From positions 1 through 61,490 of the forward strand of contig NZ_BMQK01000027.1 in assembly GCF_014648075.1 (NCBI RefSeq): DNA of 61,490 nt. The letters are read 5' to 3'. Both the position numbers and the translations under genes were made by a program. Under the pieces are notes generated by a model. It saw nothing but the letters and a program-made list of their open reading frames with translations. It had not been told where the DNA came from and did no database searches. Position 1 is the stretch's first letter, and every line of letters starts with the position of its first letter. Source of the stretch: Streptomyces ruber. GTDB taxonomy: Bacteria > Actinomycetota > Actinomycetes > Streptomycetales > Streptomycetaceae. Below, one piece after another: positions 60,044 to 61,490 of this stretch.

Positions 60044-61490
60044 ATGGTCGGTCACACGGTGCCCCACATGCTGCGCTTCGCGGTGCTCGGTCCGCTGCGG
60101 GTGTGGCGGAACGGGACGGAGCTGTATGTCGGGCCGGTGCAGCAGCGGATCGTGCTGGCGGTGCTGCTGCTGCGGGCGAACCGTCCGGTGTCACCTGAGG
60201 ACCTCATCGCCGCGGTGTGGGGGGAGACGCCCCCGGAGCGGGCGGTGGATCTGCTGCGGAGACATGTCGCAGGGCTGCGGCGGATGCTCGAGCCCGGCCG
60301 GCCGGTGGGGGCCCCGTCCCGGCTGCTGGTCCGGACGGAGGCCGGCTACGTGCTGACGGTCCCGAGCGGACAGCTCGACCTGGAAGTGTTCGACGCGCAG
60401 GTGGCCCGGGGGCGGGCGGCCCGGGTCGCCGGGGACCTGCCCGCGGCGGCCAGGGCGTTGCACGAGGCACTGGGGCTGTGGCGGGGCCGGTTCTGCGAGG
60501 GGCTCCTCAGCCCGCTGCTGTCCGGCGGACGGGAGGCGCTGGAGGAGTACCGGCTGGATGTGCTGGAGGAGCGCTTCGAGATCGATCTGACGCTGGGCCG
60601 GCATGCGGAGGCGGTGGCCGAGCCGGCCGGTACGGTGCGCGGGCATCCGCTGCGGGAGCGGCTGTACGCCCGGCAGGCGCCGGCTCCGTACAGGCCGGGA
60701 GAGCGGGCCGAAGCGCCGTCGGGTTACCGCCGGGACCGGAACTCGGGCCCGGAGCCGTTCGCGGACGAGGGGGACACCGGGTTCGGCGGCGGCCCCGGAG
60801 CGCAGCGTCTTCACCGAGCCGGGCTCACCGTCGATCCCGCCTTCGCACCGTCCACTCCGGAAGCCACTCCTCCGGATCGTCGGCCGGCAACGGTGCCGTG
60901 TCTGCTGCCCGGTGACGTGGCCGGATTCACCGGCCGCGAGCGGCAGTTGGCGTGGCTGCACCGGCTGGCGACGCCGGACGGGACCTCCACGGCGTCGGTG
61001 ATCTGCCTGATCTCGGGTGCCCCGGGGGTGGGCAAGACCGCGCTGGCGGTGCACTGGGCCCACCGGGTCCGCCCGGCCTTCCCCGACGGGCAGCTGTACC
61101 TGAACCTGCGCGGCTACGACCCCGAGCAGCCGATGCCCGCGGGGGAGGCGCTGGCCCGCCTGCTGACCGCGCTCGGCCTGCCCGGCGAGGACATCCCGCT
61201 GGACGTGAACGACCGCTCCGCCCGGTACCGCAGCGAGCTGGCCGGCCGGCATGTGCTGGTCGTCCTGGACAACGCGGCCACCGCGGAACAGGTCCGGCCG
61301 CTGCTGCCCGGCACTCCCACCTGCCTGACCGTGGTGACCAGCAGGGACGCCCTGCCCGGCCTGGTCGCCCTGGACGGCGCCCACCGCCTCGTGCTCGGCC
61401 TGCTGCCCACCGGGGACACGCACGCCCTGCTGCGCCGGCTGATCGGCCCCCGGGTACGGGCCGAACCGCAGGCCGCCGCCACCCTGGCCA
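60044..61490 (+). CDS. AfsR/SARP-type regulator with NB-ARC domain (3' end outside window)
   Basis: The frame is open to the window edge (482 codons). Residues 9-95 are an OmpR-type winged helix of SARP regulators (FAVLGPLRVWRNGTELYVGP VQQRIVLAVLLLRANRPVSP EDLIAAVWGETPPERAVDLL). Residues 100-250 are a BTAD domain (FDAQVARGRAARVAGDLPAA ARALHEALGLWRGRF, ALEEYRLDVLEERFEIDL), but its last helices are Pro/Arg-rich and divergent. From about 290 an NB-ARC ATPase begins: FTGRERQLAWLHRL, ISGAPGVGKTALAVHWAHRV (P-loop), LYLNLRGYDP and VLVVLDNAATAEQVRPLLPG (Walker B). GGGAG precedes the ATG at 60044. It could be a pathway activator for a cluster to the right. Confidence 0.88.
   Translation, partial: MVGHTVPHMLRFAVLGPLRVWRNGTELYVGPVQQRIVLAVLLLRANRPVSPEDLIAAVWGETPPERAVDLLRRHVAGLRRMLEPGRPVGAPSRLLVRTEAGYVLTVPSGQLDLEVFDAQVARGRAARVAGDLPAAARALHEALGLWRGRFCEGLLSPLLSGGREALEEYRLDVLEERFEIDLTLGRHAEAVAEPAGTVRGHPLRERLYARQAPAPYRPGERAEAPSGYRRDRNSGPEPFADEGDTGFGGGPGAQRLHRAGLTVDPAFAPSTPEATPPDRRPATVPCLLPGDVAGFTGRERQLAWLHRLATPDGTSTASVICLISGAPGVGKTALAVHWAHRVRPAFPDGQLYLNLRGYDPEQPMPAGEALARLLTALGLPGEDIPLDVNDRSARYRSELAGRHVLVVLDNAATAEQVRPLLPGTPTCLTVVTSRDALPGLVALDGAHRLVLGLLPTGDTHALLRRLIGPRVRAEPQAAATLA

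Overview
The window is 61.5 kb of very GC-rich (roughly 72-73%) DNA with codon use, purine-rich ribosome sites, GTG starts and gene families typical of Streptomyces. No rRNA, tRNA, CRISPR array or intact transposon was seen. The number of broken genes and the mix of accessory functions suggest a variable part of the chromosome, perhaps an arm.

Layout. 1-9.8 kb is the right-hand edge of a biosynthetic cluster: the last module of a modular type I polyketide synthase (AT-DH-KR-ACP) ending in a thioester reductase domain, then a TetR repressor facing two near-identical 16-bp operators, an imine reductase, a Tat-exported flavin amine oxidase and an acyl-CoA-dehydrogenase-fold oxygenase. This fits a pathway that releases a polyketide as an aldehyde, aminates it, closes a cyclic imine and reduces or oxidises it. 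10-17 kb holds a snapalysin protease, an ABC ATPase, an MT0933-type antitoxin-like protein, a cobalamin riboswitch with a (2Fe-2S) ferredoxin-like gene, a GH43 glycosidase, small enzymes and two gene relics. 17-21 kb holds rsbQ-rsbP-rsbV, a PAS-sensing energy-stress module of the partner-switching type, followed by two membrane-associated small proteins. 22-32 kb holds a serine carboxypeptidase/beta-lactamase-fold protein, a complete seven-function Mrp Na+/H+ antiporter operon (A and B fused, every junction overlapping by 4 bp) and a CASTOR/POLLUX-like ion channel protein.

33-46 kb: an SDR/XRE divergent pair, a secreted lipase, a GlxA/AraC regulator facing a cupin, a rifampicin monooxygenase gene (rox) with a perfect 19-bp palindrome upstream that matches the rifamycin-associated element, a three-gene sugar ABC importer, an alpha/beta hydrolase, a NodB-type deacetylase and a DUF418 membrane protein. 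46-50 kb: PdxA2-like dehydrogenase and a TctA transporter whose 5' part is deleted, plus an arginine-deiminase-family enzyme. 51.7-55.6 kb: a compact, translationally coupled cassette of a cytochrome P450, a CPFV-motif protein of unknown function and a tryptophan-2,3-dioxygenase-fold protein, convergent with a PLP aminotransferase. Two of the proteins lack normally conserved catalytic residues, and I regard this cassette as the best candidate for an undescribed pathway. 55.7-61.5 kb: a second XRE/SDR divergent pair, a DsbA-like oxidoreductase, an HxlR/azoreductase divergent pair and the start of an AfsR/SARP-type regulator that runs off the end.

Fragments of at least seven other genes (MFS exporter, CaiB CoA-transferase, class 3 lipase, alpha/beta hydrolase, TetR, ArsR, VOC protein) lie between the intact genes, pointing to repeated deletion and decay.
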